Positions 34,016-41,426 of a DNA stretch of 64,000 bases are shown piece by piece. Position 1 is the stretch's first letter; the number at the start of each line of letters is the position of its first letter. Below the pieces are notes generated by a model, which had not been told where the DNA came from, did not search any database, and saw nothing but the letters and a program-made list of their open reading frames with translations. This DNA is from Sedimenticola_A sp040506425. Lineage in GTDB: Bacteria; Pseudomonadota; Gammaproteobacteria; Chromatiales; Chromatiaceae. Made by a program: the position numbers and the translations under genes. The stretch is taken from NCBI GenBank assembly GCA_965224515.1, contig OZ245051.1:744001-808000 (forward strand). The letters run 5' to 3'.

Positions 34016-34563
34016 CTAAGGATTTTGTTGAACAATTAATCACCACCAGTACAAGACAACGCACGCTGAGTCAGGGCAACTACCTGTTTCACCAGGGCGA
34101 TACAGTGCGTTCGGTATTTGTTGTCAGTAAAGGGCAGATTGAGTTGGCCCGACATGCAGAGAATGGCACATCACTTGTGCTGCAACGTGCCACAGGTAAC
34201 ACGTTGCTCGCTGAAGCATCTGTGTATTCGAGAATCTATCACTGCGATGCGATCGCTCTATTGCCATCAACAGTTTTCGAAATACCAAAAGCGAACTTTG
34301 AAGAAATAATTCATCAGGACAGCACAATCTATAATGCCTGGGCTGCACATCTGGCTAGGGAAATACAGTCTGCACGATATCGGTGTGAACTCATGTCACG
34401 AAAGACAGTTGCTGATCGCCTGGATGCCTGGATGGCATGGCCGGGGAATAAATTGCCACCAAGGGGCCAATGGAAAAGCATCGCCAATGAAATAGACGTC
34501 AGTCCTGAAGCGCTGTATAGAGAACTTTCAAAAAGACGATCATCGCCTATAAAATCTGAGTAA
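34012..34563 (+). CDS. Crp/Fnr-type transcriptional regulator
   Basis: 183 residues from ATG 34012; an in-frame ATG four codons upstream (34000) is possible. The cyclic-nucleotide-binding fold spans about 15-115: RTLSQGNYLFHQGDTVRSVF and VSKGQIELARH, then LLAEASVYSRIYHCDAIAL. A helix-turn-helix follows (RGQWKSIANEIDVSPEALYR). No cysteine set for an iron-sulfur cluster is present, so it is not an FNR oxygen sensor. It is probably a regulator of the divergent exported protein and of itself. Confidence 0.8.
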   Translation: MSKDFVEQLITTSTRQRTLSQGNYLFHQGDTVRSVFVVSKGQIELARHAENGTSLVLQRATGNTLLAEASVYSRIYHCDAIALLPSTVFEIPKANFEEIIHQDSTIYNAWAAHLAREIQSARYRCELMSRKTVADRLDAWMAWPGNKLPPRGQWKSIANEIDVSPEALYRELSKRRSSPIKSE

Positions 34564-34614
34564 GGCATCCAGTTGCCCCACTAATAGAGCCTGTCTCGCT
34601 GATATAGACCATGC

Positions 34615-34711
34615 AGAAAGTTGGTTCAGAAGCGTTTCCCTTACTGAATTTCCCACGTTTCTCTGAGAGTTATAAGACTGGATAATTGGAGCGCTGTCAC
34701 TTTTGCGCACA
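34615..34711 (+). repeat. Imperfect direct repeat, copy 2
   Basis: Second, more decayed copy of the repeat at 32939-33035. It begins GAAAGTTGGTTCAGAAGCG, matching AAAAGATTTGGCCAGAAGC of copy 1, which itself continues the ksgA relic. Confidence 0.55.
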
Positions 34712-34756
34712 GCATTACATACCCGACCAGACAAGTGCTGAACAGGCTGACATAAG

Positions 34757-35323
34757 TTAAATGATCGCTTGCAAGATCAACTTGATCGACTCAAGAGCAT
34801 GATCTGGAGATTTCTCTAGCTGAGCTCGGAAAATTGCGCCATCCATTGCTATTGCTACAGCCTGTGCCTGTTGACTACGAACTTTCGATTTAGGAAGAAG
34901 ATCAGTAATCACCTCTATCACATCTTCTTTATGCCGTTTCGAAATTTCGGTGAATTCAGGTAATACTCCGTCCATTTCAACAACAGCATTGATAAATGCA
35001 CAGCCACGATAGCCGTCACTTTCAAACCACTCCCCGAGTGTTGCAACGAGAATGTCGATGATCGATGAGTTATTTATACTGTGCCTTTCAAGAGCATCAA
35101 CGAACCAATTCATCCATAGTTCGTGACGGTACTCCAGGTACACCTTGATTAACTCGTTTTTGCTCGGAAAGTGGCGGTACAACGTAACCTTGGTCACTCC
35201 CGCTTCTTCAATTATACGGTCTATACCTGTCGCACGAATCCCGTCCCTATAAAACAAGTTGTGGGCAGTTCTGAGTATTCGCTCACGTGCAGACAGTTTT
35301 TTATCTATTGATCCTAATTTCAT
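34757..35323 (-). CDS. TetR-family regulator
   Basis: 188 residues. The N-terminal helix-turn-helix reads ILRTAHNLFYRDGIRATGID followed by EEAGVTKVTLYRHFPSKNEL, a clear TetR domain; the C-terminal half is the usual all-helical ligand-binding part. It is divergent from the HPP-family gene, and two strong inverted repeats lie between them, so it most likely represses both genes until a small molecule binds. The ligand is unknown. Confidence 0.87.
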   Translation of the reverse strand: MKLGSIDKKLSARERILRTAHNLFYRDGIRATGIDRIIEEAGVTKVTLYRHFPSKNELIKVYLEYRHELWMNWFVDALERHSINNSSIIDILVATLGEWFESDGYRGCAFINAVVEMDGVLPEFTEISKRHKEDVIEVITDLLPKSKVRSQQAQAVAIAMDGAIFRAQLEKSPDHALESIKLILQAII

Positions 35324-35332
35324 TTTGACAGT

Positions 35333-35350
35333 GTAGACAGATTTGTCTAC
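35333..35350. promoter_or_regulatory. TetR operator candidate 1
   Basis: GTAGACAGATTTGTCTAC has two perfect 7-bp arms around GATT. It starts 10 bases upstream of the TetR gene and shares its half-site GTAGACA with operator 2. Confidence 0.65.
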
Positions 35351-35369
35351 TTAGGCTGCAGTTCGGATA

Positions 35370-35389
35370 TGTAGACAGAACTGTCTACA
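35370..35389. promoter_or_regulatory. TetR operator candidate 2
   Basis: TGTAGACAGAACTGTCTACA is a perfect 9+2+9 inverted repeat, extendable by one further pair. Its centre lies 37 bases from the centre of operator 1. Two sites with the same GTAGACA half-site between divergent genes strongly suggest TetR binding. Confidence 0.7.
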
Positions 35390-35418
35390 TCGATTTGCTA
35401 ACCTGTCAGGAGCTCGTC

Positions 35419-35922
35419 ATGCTGATACAAAAACTAAAAGGCCAATCGGCGCCGTTGCCACCTGCCCCAAAACTCAGTGCTGTGGCTCTTGCTTGGCTAG
35501 GCGGGGCCCTGGCTATCTCCGTACTCGCTGTACTAGGTGACTGGCTTACTCTGACTCTGATACTAGGGTCTTATGGTGCCTCTTGTGTGCTGATATTCGG
35601 ATTCCCCGACGTGCCATTTTCTCAGCCACGAAATGTGATAGCCGGCCATTTTCTAAGTTCGTTAGTAGGACTTACATTTTTCACTCTGCTCGGGCCACAT
35701 TGGTGGTCGCTGGCATTGGCCGTTGGAACAACAATCGCAGTGATGATGCTGACAAGAACGGTACATCCACCAGCGGGTTCAAATCCGGTCATCGTATTCC
35801 TGACCCAACCCTCTTGGAGCTTCCTGTTTTTCCCGACACTTACCGGTGCAGTACTCCTAGTTATTGTTGCTTTAATCTACAACAACATTAGCCGATCAGA
35901 TAGTTATCCGAAATACTGGTGA
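35419..35922 (+). CDS. HPP-family integral membrane protein
   Basis: 167 residues from ATG 35419, chosen because AGGAG stands six bases upstream; an earlier TTG frame lies within the operator region. Four hydrophobic helices are visible. The family motif RTVHPPAGSNP (about 120-130) names the HPP family, some members of which are reported to transport nitrite in plastids and cyanobacteria. The substrate here is unknown. It should be under control of the divergent TetR gene. Confidence 0.82.
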   Translation: MLIQKLKGQSAPLPPAPKLSAVALAWLGGALAISVLAVLGDWLTLTLILGSYGASCVLIFGFPDVPFSQPRNVIAGHFLSSLVGLTFFTLLGPHWWSLALAVGTTIAVMMLTRTVHPPAGSNPVIVFLTQPSWSFLFFPTLTGAVLLVIVALIYNNISRSDSYPKYW

Positions 35923-36199
35923 TTTATTGATCTGGGTATTGGTATTCTGGAAGGAAAATGCATACCACCCATGAAGGCAGTTGCATCAGAACTACCTCCA
36001 CGCTCTTCTTCCGTTTTATTATCAATAAGTTATTAGCAGTGTGATTAAAACCGATGAGAAATTCGATAGCGTTGCTCATCATCCGCCGAAAAAACCACCC
36101 CATCCAGGCACGAGATAACGCCAGTAAATCAGTATCACCACGCCACTCCTTCAAGCAGACACATTCCGGTGGGAATACCCTGCACCACCCCAGATTGCA

Positions 36200-36667
36200 C
36201 TATTGAGCCAATACCGCACTCTGGTACTTTTTCAACAAAGAAGGATCTTCAATTGATCCATGATGATGGATTTGATGCCATCTACCGCAATCTAACCGAT
36301 AGGTTCTGCTGGTACGTATCGCAAGATCAATTTTGTTCTCACCTTGTTGGAAGTAACCCCTTTCACGACCAACAGCGATAAACATCACTCCTGATCTATG
36401 TATGGTGTAATCATAAAACTCAACGTATACCTTTGCTGAACCATTAAAGATCCTCTCATATACGCTTTTAATAGAATCCCAACCACGCTTAACCCCACCA
36501 AGCGGATTAGACATGCTAACTTCCGCAGTCTGTTCCCAGTTGCTTGACATCAGATCCATATCACCGATATTAAATGCCTGATAAAACTCGATAAGGGCAT
36601 TTTCTGGTGATGATGCTTTACCTTCGATTTTCTCAGAACCTGTTATTACTGTTACGTTGACTATCAT
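36200..36667 (-). CDS. NTF2/SnoaL-like protein
   Basis: 155 residues with the start of an NTF2-like cone fold: PENALIEFYQAFNIGDMDLM, then the conserved W-x-x-x-A-E-V and the G-W-x-x-I-K-x-x-Y-x-x-I-F helix. A histidine-rich strand RWHQIHHHGS follows near the end. Related proteins are enzymes or ligand-binding proteins of many kinds, so no reaction is assigned. A palindrome matching one beside the adjacent marR gene lies 15 bases before its start, implying regulation by that MarR protein. Confidence 0.75.
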   Translation of the reverse strand: MIVNVTVITGSEKIEGKASSPENALIEFYQAFNIGDMDLMSSNWEQTAEVSMSNPLGGVKRGWDSIKSVYERIFNGSAKVYVEFYDYTIHRSGVMFIAVGRERGYFQQGENKIDLAIRTSRTYRLDCGRWHQIHHHGSIEDPSLLKKYQSAVLAQ

Positions 36668-36681
36668 CTCTTGCCTCTATG

Positions 36682-36695
36682 GTTGTAGGTACAAC
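36682..36695. promoter_or_regulatory. MarR operator candidate before the NTF2-like gene
   Basis: GTTGTAGGTACAAC has two perfect 6-bp arms (GTTGTA/TACAAC). The same arms occur in the 16-bp palindrome at 37153-37168. Confidence 0.6.
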
Positions 36696-36713
36696 TAATA
36701 TGATAAAAAAATA

Positions 36714-37130
36714 CTATTTAATCTTGTTTGCACTTTCTCTAAGTTGACTTACAAGCGATGTAAGATTTTCCTTGCCCATGTTTGTAGCCATTGACTGATA
36801 CAATGTCTCTCCCAACTCTTCGAGGGCAGAATGCATCTTCATCGCCTTTGCTGTTGGGTGGATATTCTGTTCGCGACCATCAGCATCAGCCGCTTTTCTA
36901 GCCACTAATCCCTTCTTCTGCAAAGCATCAACAAATCTTGTAATAGTAGATTTTTCAAGCCTTAACTCAGATGTAAGCTCTTTTTGAGTTACACCGGGCT
37001 TAGATAAAACTACACGCAACATATATCCATGAGCAGGCGACAAATCAAACTCTGCAAAAGCCTCCGTCCACTTTTTATTTACAAGGCGTGTCAGGGCATT
37101 GATATTGAAATACAGGCATCTATCAAACAT
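36714..37130 (-). CDS. MarR-family transcriptional regulator
   Basis: 138 residues from ATG 37130 (MFDRCLYFNIN), the normal MarR length. Open frames starting at 37151 or 37247 would add residues unlike any MarR N-terminus, and the longest would run through a perfect palindrome that looks like its operator. The winged helix is seen in LSPAHGYMLRVVLSKPGVTQ, LRLEKSTITRFVDALQKKGL and KAADADGREQNIHPTAK. It is followed by the NTF2-like gene in the same direction. Confidence 0.8.
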   Translation of the reverse strand: MFDRCLYFNINALTRLVNKKWTEAFAEFDLSPAHGYMLRVVLSKPGVTQKELTSELRLEKSTITRFVDALQKKGLVARKAADADGREQNIHPTAKAMKMHSALEELGETLYQSMATNMGKENLTSLVSQLRESANKIK

Positions 37131-37152
37131 ACAGGTAAGGCTAGCAGACATT

Positions 37153-37168
37153 GGTTGTACGTACAACC
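37153..37168. promoter_or_regulatory. MarR autoregulatory operator candidate
   Basis: GGTTGTACGTACAACC is a perfect 16-bp palindrome, 22 bases upstream of the preferred marR start. It shares GTTGTA-NN-TACAAC with the site at 36682-36695. Confidence 0.65.
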
Positions 37169-37292
37169 CATTATATGCCGATGCAAATATCGATGCGACT
37201 TGCAATCGCTCCACACGAGCACCTAACGTGGTGATATCATTGGACATATCAACTTAGCCACTTCATAACTGACTGAATTAACTGATAAAGAG

Positions 37293-38090
37293 ATGGGTAA
37301 CCCATTGAAACACCGTCCAAGGAAAAGGTTCGGCCAGAACTTCCTGCATGATCAGGGGGTCATTAACCGCATCATCGCCAGCATCTCGCCAAAACCCGAC
37401 GACCACCTGATCGAGATCGGCCCAGGCCAGGGCGCCATCACCAAGGAGCTGCTGAAAGCTGCCGGGCGACTTGAAGCGGTGGAGCTGGACAGGGACCTGC
37501 TTGAGCCCCTGGCCCGGACATGCGCCGACCTGGGTGAACTGCATATTTACAACGCCGACGCAATGAAGTTCGAATTCTGCAAACTGGCCGAAGCGGATAA
37601 ACCACTGCGCCTGGTGGGCAACCTGCCCTACAACATCTCAACGCCGATTCTTTTTCACCTGCTGGAGCACGCAGGTTGCATCAAGGATATGCACTTCATG
37701 TTGCAGAAAGAGGTGGTGGACCGCATCGCGGCCGAGCCGGGCAGCAAGACCTACGGGCGCCTGTCGATCATGATTCAATCCCAATGCAGTGTGACCGCCC
37801 TGTTCCACATCGGTCCCGGTGCTTTCAAGCCGGCCCCAAAGGTAACCTCGGGATTCCTGCGCCTGACACCTTATATTGAGAATCCCCACGATATATCTGA
37901 CAGGGCGCTATTCGCGACCCTTGTCACCCAGGCCTTCAGTCAACGGCGCAAGACCCTGCGTAACTGCCTGAAAAAACTGATCGGCATTGACGTTTTTGAG
38001 GCTGCCGACATCGATCCGCAGCAGCGGGCGGAGCAACTGGCGGTCGCAGATTTCGTCCGCCTCGCCAATGCGGCTTGCAAAGCCGGGTGA
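37293..38090 (+). CDS. ksgA: 16S rRNA dimethyladenosine transferase
   Basis: Dimethylates two adjacent adenosines in the 3' hairpin of 16S rRNA during late 30S assembly. 265 residues. The N-terminus RKRFGQNFL, the SAM motif LIEIGPGQGAITKELL and the catalytic NLPYNISTPILF are all standard. It marks the right edge of the AT-rich accessory region and is followed by lon. The usual neighbours pdxA and apaGH are absent. Confidence 0.96.
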   Translation: MGNPLKHRPRKRFGQNFLHDQGVINRIIASISPKPDDHLIEIGPGQGAITKELLKAAGRLEAVELDRDLLEPLARTCADLGELHIYNADAMKFEFCKLAEADKPLRLVGNLPYNISTPILFHLLEHAGCIKDMHFMLQKEVVDRIAAEPGSKTYGRLSIMIQSQCSVTALFHIGPGAFKPAPKVTSGFLRLTPYIENPHDISDRALFATLVTQAFSQRRKTLRNCLKKLIGIDVFEAADIDPQQRAEQLAVADFVRLANAACKAG

Positions 38091-38136
38091 ACAACCCGAT
38101 ATTGGTTCTAATCCAATAGAATTCAGACCTGCAGAC

Positions 38137-40539
38137 ATGAATGACGAAGACATCATCGACGAGACCGTAGAGATCATCACCGACCAGGCCCTTGCACGTC
38201 CAGGCGAAGTACTTCCCGGTGTCATCCACCTCCTTCCGGTGGCCACCCGCCCGTTTTTCCCGGGTCAGGCGGTCCCTCTTTTGATGGATGCCGACCATTG
38301 GAACGAGAGTATCACCAAGGCCGAGGATGATGGTCACGGGACCCTCGGCATTATATTGGTGGACTCATCCACCTCAGAAGAGGCCACCCCTTCAGATTTC
38401 AAGCAGATAGGTACTGCCTGCCGCATCCACCGGGTACAGAAGGTGGATGGCCGGCTGCAGGTGCTGGTGGAGTGCCTTCAGCGCTTCCGCATCGAGCATT
38501 TCATTGATGAGCAGCCCCCGTTCACCGCCCAGGTGCACTACTTCCAGGAGCCCCAGGGCACCGCCGAAGGCGAGATCAAGGCCTATGCCATGGCCATCAT
38601 CAACATCATCAAGGAGCTGGTCCCCCTGAACCCGCTCTACGGTGAAGAGCTGCGCATATTCCTGGATCGCATGGGTCCGGATGACCCTTCCCACCTGGCA
38701 GATTTTGCCGCCAGCCTGACCACCGCTGATCGTGACCAGCTACAGGAGATTCTCGAGGCCATTGACCTGCTGCCCCGCATGGAACGGGTGATGGAGCTGC
38801 TCAACAGCGAGCTTGAGCTGGCCAAGGCCCAGCACGAGATTCGCAAGTCGGTAGAGGACCGGATGGAGACCCAGCAGCGTGAGTTTTTCCTGCGCGAACA
38901 GCTCAAATCCATCCAACAGGAGCTGGGGCTTGAAAAAGACGACCGCACCGCGGAACTGGACAAGTTCCGTGACCGGCTCTCCAAGCTCAAGCTGACCGAA
39001 CAGGCAGGCAAGCGGGTTGAAGAGGAGATGGACAAGCTCTCGATCCTGGAGACCGGATCACCGGAGTACGCACTCACCCGCAACTATATCGACTGGATCA
39101 GCCTGCTCCCCTGGGGCAACCACTCAGCTGACAACCTGGATATAGAGGTTGCACGCAACGCCCTGGACAAGGACCACTACGGACTGGATGACGTCAAGAA
39201 ACGTATCCTCGAATTCCTGGCCGTGGGCATCATGAAAGGTGAGGTGAGCGGTTCCATCATTCTGCTCGTCGGACCTCCAGGCGTGGGCAAGACATCCATC
39301 GGAAAATCCATCGCCGAGTCCCTGGGCCGCACCTTCTATCGCTTCTCAGTGGGCGGCATGCGCGACGAGGCCGAGATCAAGGGCCACCGCCGCACCTACA
39401 TCGGCGCCATGCCCGGCAAGTTCATCCAGGCGATGAAAGAGGCCGGCACCGAGAACCCGGTGATCATGCTCGACGAGATCGACAAGATCGGCGCCTCCTA
39501 CCACGGCGACCCCGCCTCGGCACTGCTTGAGGCACTGGACCCGGAGCAGAATTCGGATTTCCTGGATCACTACCTGGATCTGCGCTTTGATCTCTCAAAA
39601 GTACTGTTCATCTGCACCGCCAACACACTGGACAGCATCCCCGGACCACTGCTCGACCGTATGGAGATGATCTCCCTCTCCGGTTATATCGCCGAGGAGA
39701 AGCTGCAGATTGCCCGCAGGTACCTGCTGCCCAGGCAGCTCAAACGTGCAGGACTCAAACGCAGCCAGGTAAAAATCAATGTCGCCACACTGCGGGCCAT
39801 CGCCAACGGCTACGCAAGGGACGCCGGGGTGCGGCGCATGGAGAAGCAGATCAGCAAGATCGTGCGCAAGGCCGTGGTCAAAATACTGGATGGGGAGAAG
39901 ACACCTATAACAGTGGAAAAAGATGACCTGGAAGGCTACCTTGGCAGCCCGATCTTCCGTGACGAGCGCAAGCTGAGCGGCCCCGGGGTAATCACCGGCC
40001 TGGCCTGGACCAGTATGGGAGGCGCCACCCTCAGCATCGAAGCTGCAACCACTCACACCTTCAACCGCGGCTTCAAACTGACCGGGCAGCTGGGTGACGT
40101 GATGCGGGAGTCCGCCGAGATCGCCTACGGTTACATCGTCGGCCACGCCGAGCAGTACGGCGCCACGAGCGAGTTCTTCGAGAAGAGTTTCATTCACCTG
40201 CATGTACCCGCGGGCGCCACCCCCAAGGACGGCCCCAGCGCGGGCATCACCATGGCCTCTGCCCTCCTGTCACTGGCACGCAACGAGCCCATCAGGGAGA
40301 TCGCCATGACCGGCGAGATGACCCTTACCGGCCATGTATTCCCCGTAGGCGGCATACGCGAGAAGGTGATCGCCGCACGACGTGCCGGGATCAAGGAGCT
40401 GATCCTTCCGGAAGAGAACCGCGGCGACTACAAAGAGGTGCCCGAGCACATCACCAAGGGCATCAAGGTCCACTTCGCCAGTACTTTCGACGATGTGGCC
40501 CCCCTGCTGTTCAAGAAGCAGGGACGACGTAAAAAATAA
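38137..40539 (+). CDS. lon: ATP-dependent protease Lon
   Basis: 800 residues from ATG 38137 (MNDEDIIDE); an open frame extends upstream inside ksgA but is not part of the protein. Seen are the N-terminal LON substrate-binding domain (about 25-225), a coiled coil, AAA+ Walker A LLVGPPGVGKTS and Walker B VIMLDEIDK, and the protease dyad: Ser in KDGPSAGITMA and Lys in GGIREKVIAARRAG. It degrades misfolded and regulatory proteins in the cytosol. No heat-shock promoter was identified with confidence in the 46-base gap after ksgA. Confidence 0.96.
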   Translation: MNDEDIIDETVEIITDQALARPGEVLPGVIHLLPVATRPFFPGQAVPLLMDADHWNESITKAEDDGHGTLGIILVDSSTSEEATPSDFKQIGTACRIHRVQKVDGRLQVLVECLQRFRIEHFIDEQPPFTAQVHYFQEPQGTAEGEIKAYAMAIINIIKELVPLNPLYGEELRIFLDRMGPDDPSHLADFAASLTTADRDQLQEILEAIDLLPRMERVMELLNSELELAKAQHEIRKSVEDRMETQQREFFLREQLKSIQQELGLEKDDRTAELDKFRDRLSKLKLTEQAGKRVEEEMDKLSILETGSPEYALTRNYIDWISLLPWGNHSADNLDIEVARNALDKDHYGLDDVKKRILEFLAVGIMKGEVSGSIILLVGPPGVGKTSIGKSIAESLGRTFYRFSVGGMRDEAEIKGHRRTYIGAMPGKFIQAMKEAGTENPVIMLDEIDKIGASYHGDPASALLEALDPEQNSDFLDHYLDLRFDLSKVLFICTANTLDSIPGPLLDRMEMISLSGYIAEEKLQIARRYLLPRQLKRAGLKRSQVKINVATLRAIANGYARDAGVRRMEKQISKIVRKAVVKILDGEKTPITVEKDDLEGYLGSPIFRDERKLSGPGVITGLAWTSMGGATLSIEAATTHTFNRGFKLTGQLGDVMRESAEIAYGYIVGHAEQYGATSEFFEKSFIHLHVPAGATPKDGPSAGITMASALLSLARNEPIREIAMTGEMTLTGHVFPVGGIREKVIAARRAGIKELILPEENRGDYKEVPEHITKGIKVHFASTFDDVAPLLFKKQGRRKK

Positions 40540-40687
40540 GGTTCTGTTCCAGTTAAATGTGTTTTTTCAATAAGTCATTGATTTACCGTAGGTCGGCCTT
40601 CAGGCCGACATGTCGGGCTAAAGCCCGACCTACAAGGGCCAGTTAGGCACTTAAGGATTAGTTTAAACACTTAACTGGAACAGAGCC
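40540..40687. repeat. Miniature inverted-repeat element after lon
   Basis: The ends are imperfect inverted repeats: GGTTCTGTTCCAGTTAA at 40540 and TTAACTGGAACAGAGCC ending at 40687 (one mismatch), extending inward to GTGTTT/AAACAC. Inside lies a second palindrome family, TAGGTCGGCC and GTCGGGCTAAAGCCCGACCTA, like the copy near 46305. No coding capacity. It begins at the first base after the lon stop codon and may act as a transcript terminator. Confidence 0.7.
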
Positions 40688-40835
40688 TAAAGGCCCGCTT
40701 TCGGCAGTACGTATCATCTCCCTGACCGCCAAACTCCCGGCGCTGTATTATCGTTGCTGAATTTTGGTCTATGCTTGAATCTCACGCTACAGACCTATGA
40801 TGGCGACAAGCAAAAACACGTTAGGGAGACGAGAG

Positions 40836-41165
40836 ATGAAAAAAACCATTCAAGCTACTGCTATCGCGACTCTGATCGCTGCTTCTGCATCCGCAAGCGC
40901 CTGGTGGGGCCCCGGCTGGGGTGGGCCCGGTGGTTGGGGTGACGACTTCTGGGGCGACGGCTTCGGCGACTTCAACATGAACTTCAGCGGCCGTGGCTCA
41001 GGTTACGGACGCGGTTATGGCTACGGACGTGGCTATGGCTACCCCTATGGCGGTTACGGCTATCCCTATGGTGGCTACGGCTACCCCTACGGCGGCTATG
41101 GCTACCCCTATGGCGGCGTTCCATATGCGCCCGTAGCCCCAGCGGCACCCGCCGAGGCCAAGTAA
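40836..41165 (+). CDS. Sulfur globule protein
   Basis: 109 residues from ATG 40836 (AGGGAG upstream); an earlier in-frame ATG lacks a signal peptide context. The signal peptide KKTIQATAIATLIAASASASA is followed by WWGPGWGGPGGW, then FGDFNMNFSGRG, glycine/tyrosine-rich GYGRGYGYGRG, four GYPYGGY repeats and an APAAPAEAK tail. This is the layout of Allochromatium sulfur globule envelope proteins. It coats periplasmic sulfur deposits formed during sulfide or thiosulfate oxidation and so fits the fcc genes in this window. Confidence 0.85.
   Translation: MKKTIQATAIATLIAASASASAWWGPGWGGPGGWGDDFWGDGFGDFNMNFSGRGSGYGRGYGYGRGYGYPYGGYGYPYGGYGYPYGGYGYPYGGVPYAPVAPAAPAEAK
41037..41120 (+). repeat. Four 21-bp tandem repeats in the sulfur globule gene
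   Basis: Units begin GGCTACCCCTATGGCGG (or close variants) at 41037, 41058, 41079 and 41100. Each encodes GYPYGG plus one further residue (Tyr, or Val in the last). Confidence 0.85.
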
Positions 41166-41200
41166 CAGTCACAGACTGTTAGCGATGCACCTTGAAAATT

Positions 41201-41222
41201 CGGGCTTCGGCCCGCATTTTTT
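41201..41222 (+). terminator. Terminator of the sulfur globule gene
   Basis: CGGGC-TTCG-GCCCG stem with a stable UUCG-type tetraloop, followed by CA and six T residues. Confidence 0.85.
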
Positions 41223-41277
41223 ATGGCTGCCGGGAAATTGCGTCAGCTCCACTGCTCATACGATGCAATACTCATGT

Positions 41278-41339
41278 AGGAGCGAACTTGTTCGCGATTG
41301 GCGTTGATTCGGAGCGTGATCGCGAACAAGTTCGCTCCT
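41278..41339. repeat. REP-like inverted repeat
   Basis: GGAGCGAACTTGTTCGCGA at the left pairs perfectly with TCGCGAACAAGTTCGCTCC at the right; arms are 21 bp including flanking pairs and the loop is 20 bases. Each arm also contains its own short palindrome CGAACTTGTTCG. The form is that of the REP pairs found in pseudomonads and relatives. Confidence 0.75.
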
Positions 41340-41426
41340 GGGTTTTGATTAACGTCAAAGCCAAATCTCACCCCCTGGCTACTATGTCGCCTTCCACCCA
41401 ACCCAAAAAACCAGTGACCCACCACC

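Noticed and set aside
35924..36154. 76-codon minus-strand frame between the HPP and NTF2-like genes
   Set aside because: No ribosome-binding site, no recognisable family, and the frame is not continued by a plausible neighbour; considered chance or an unidentifiable relic.
41037..41120. Tandem repeats considered as a CRISPR array
   Set aside because: The units are adjacent without spacers and in frame within the sulfur globule protein.
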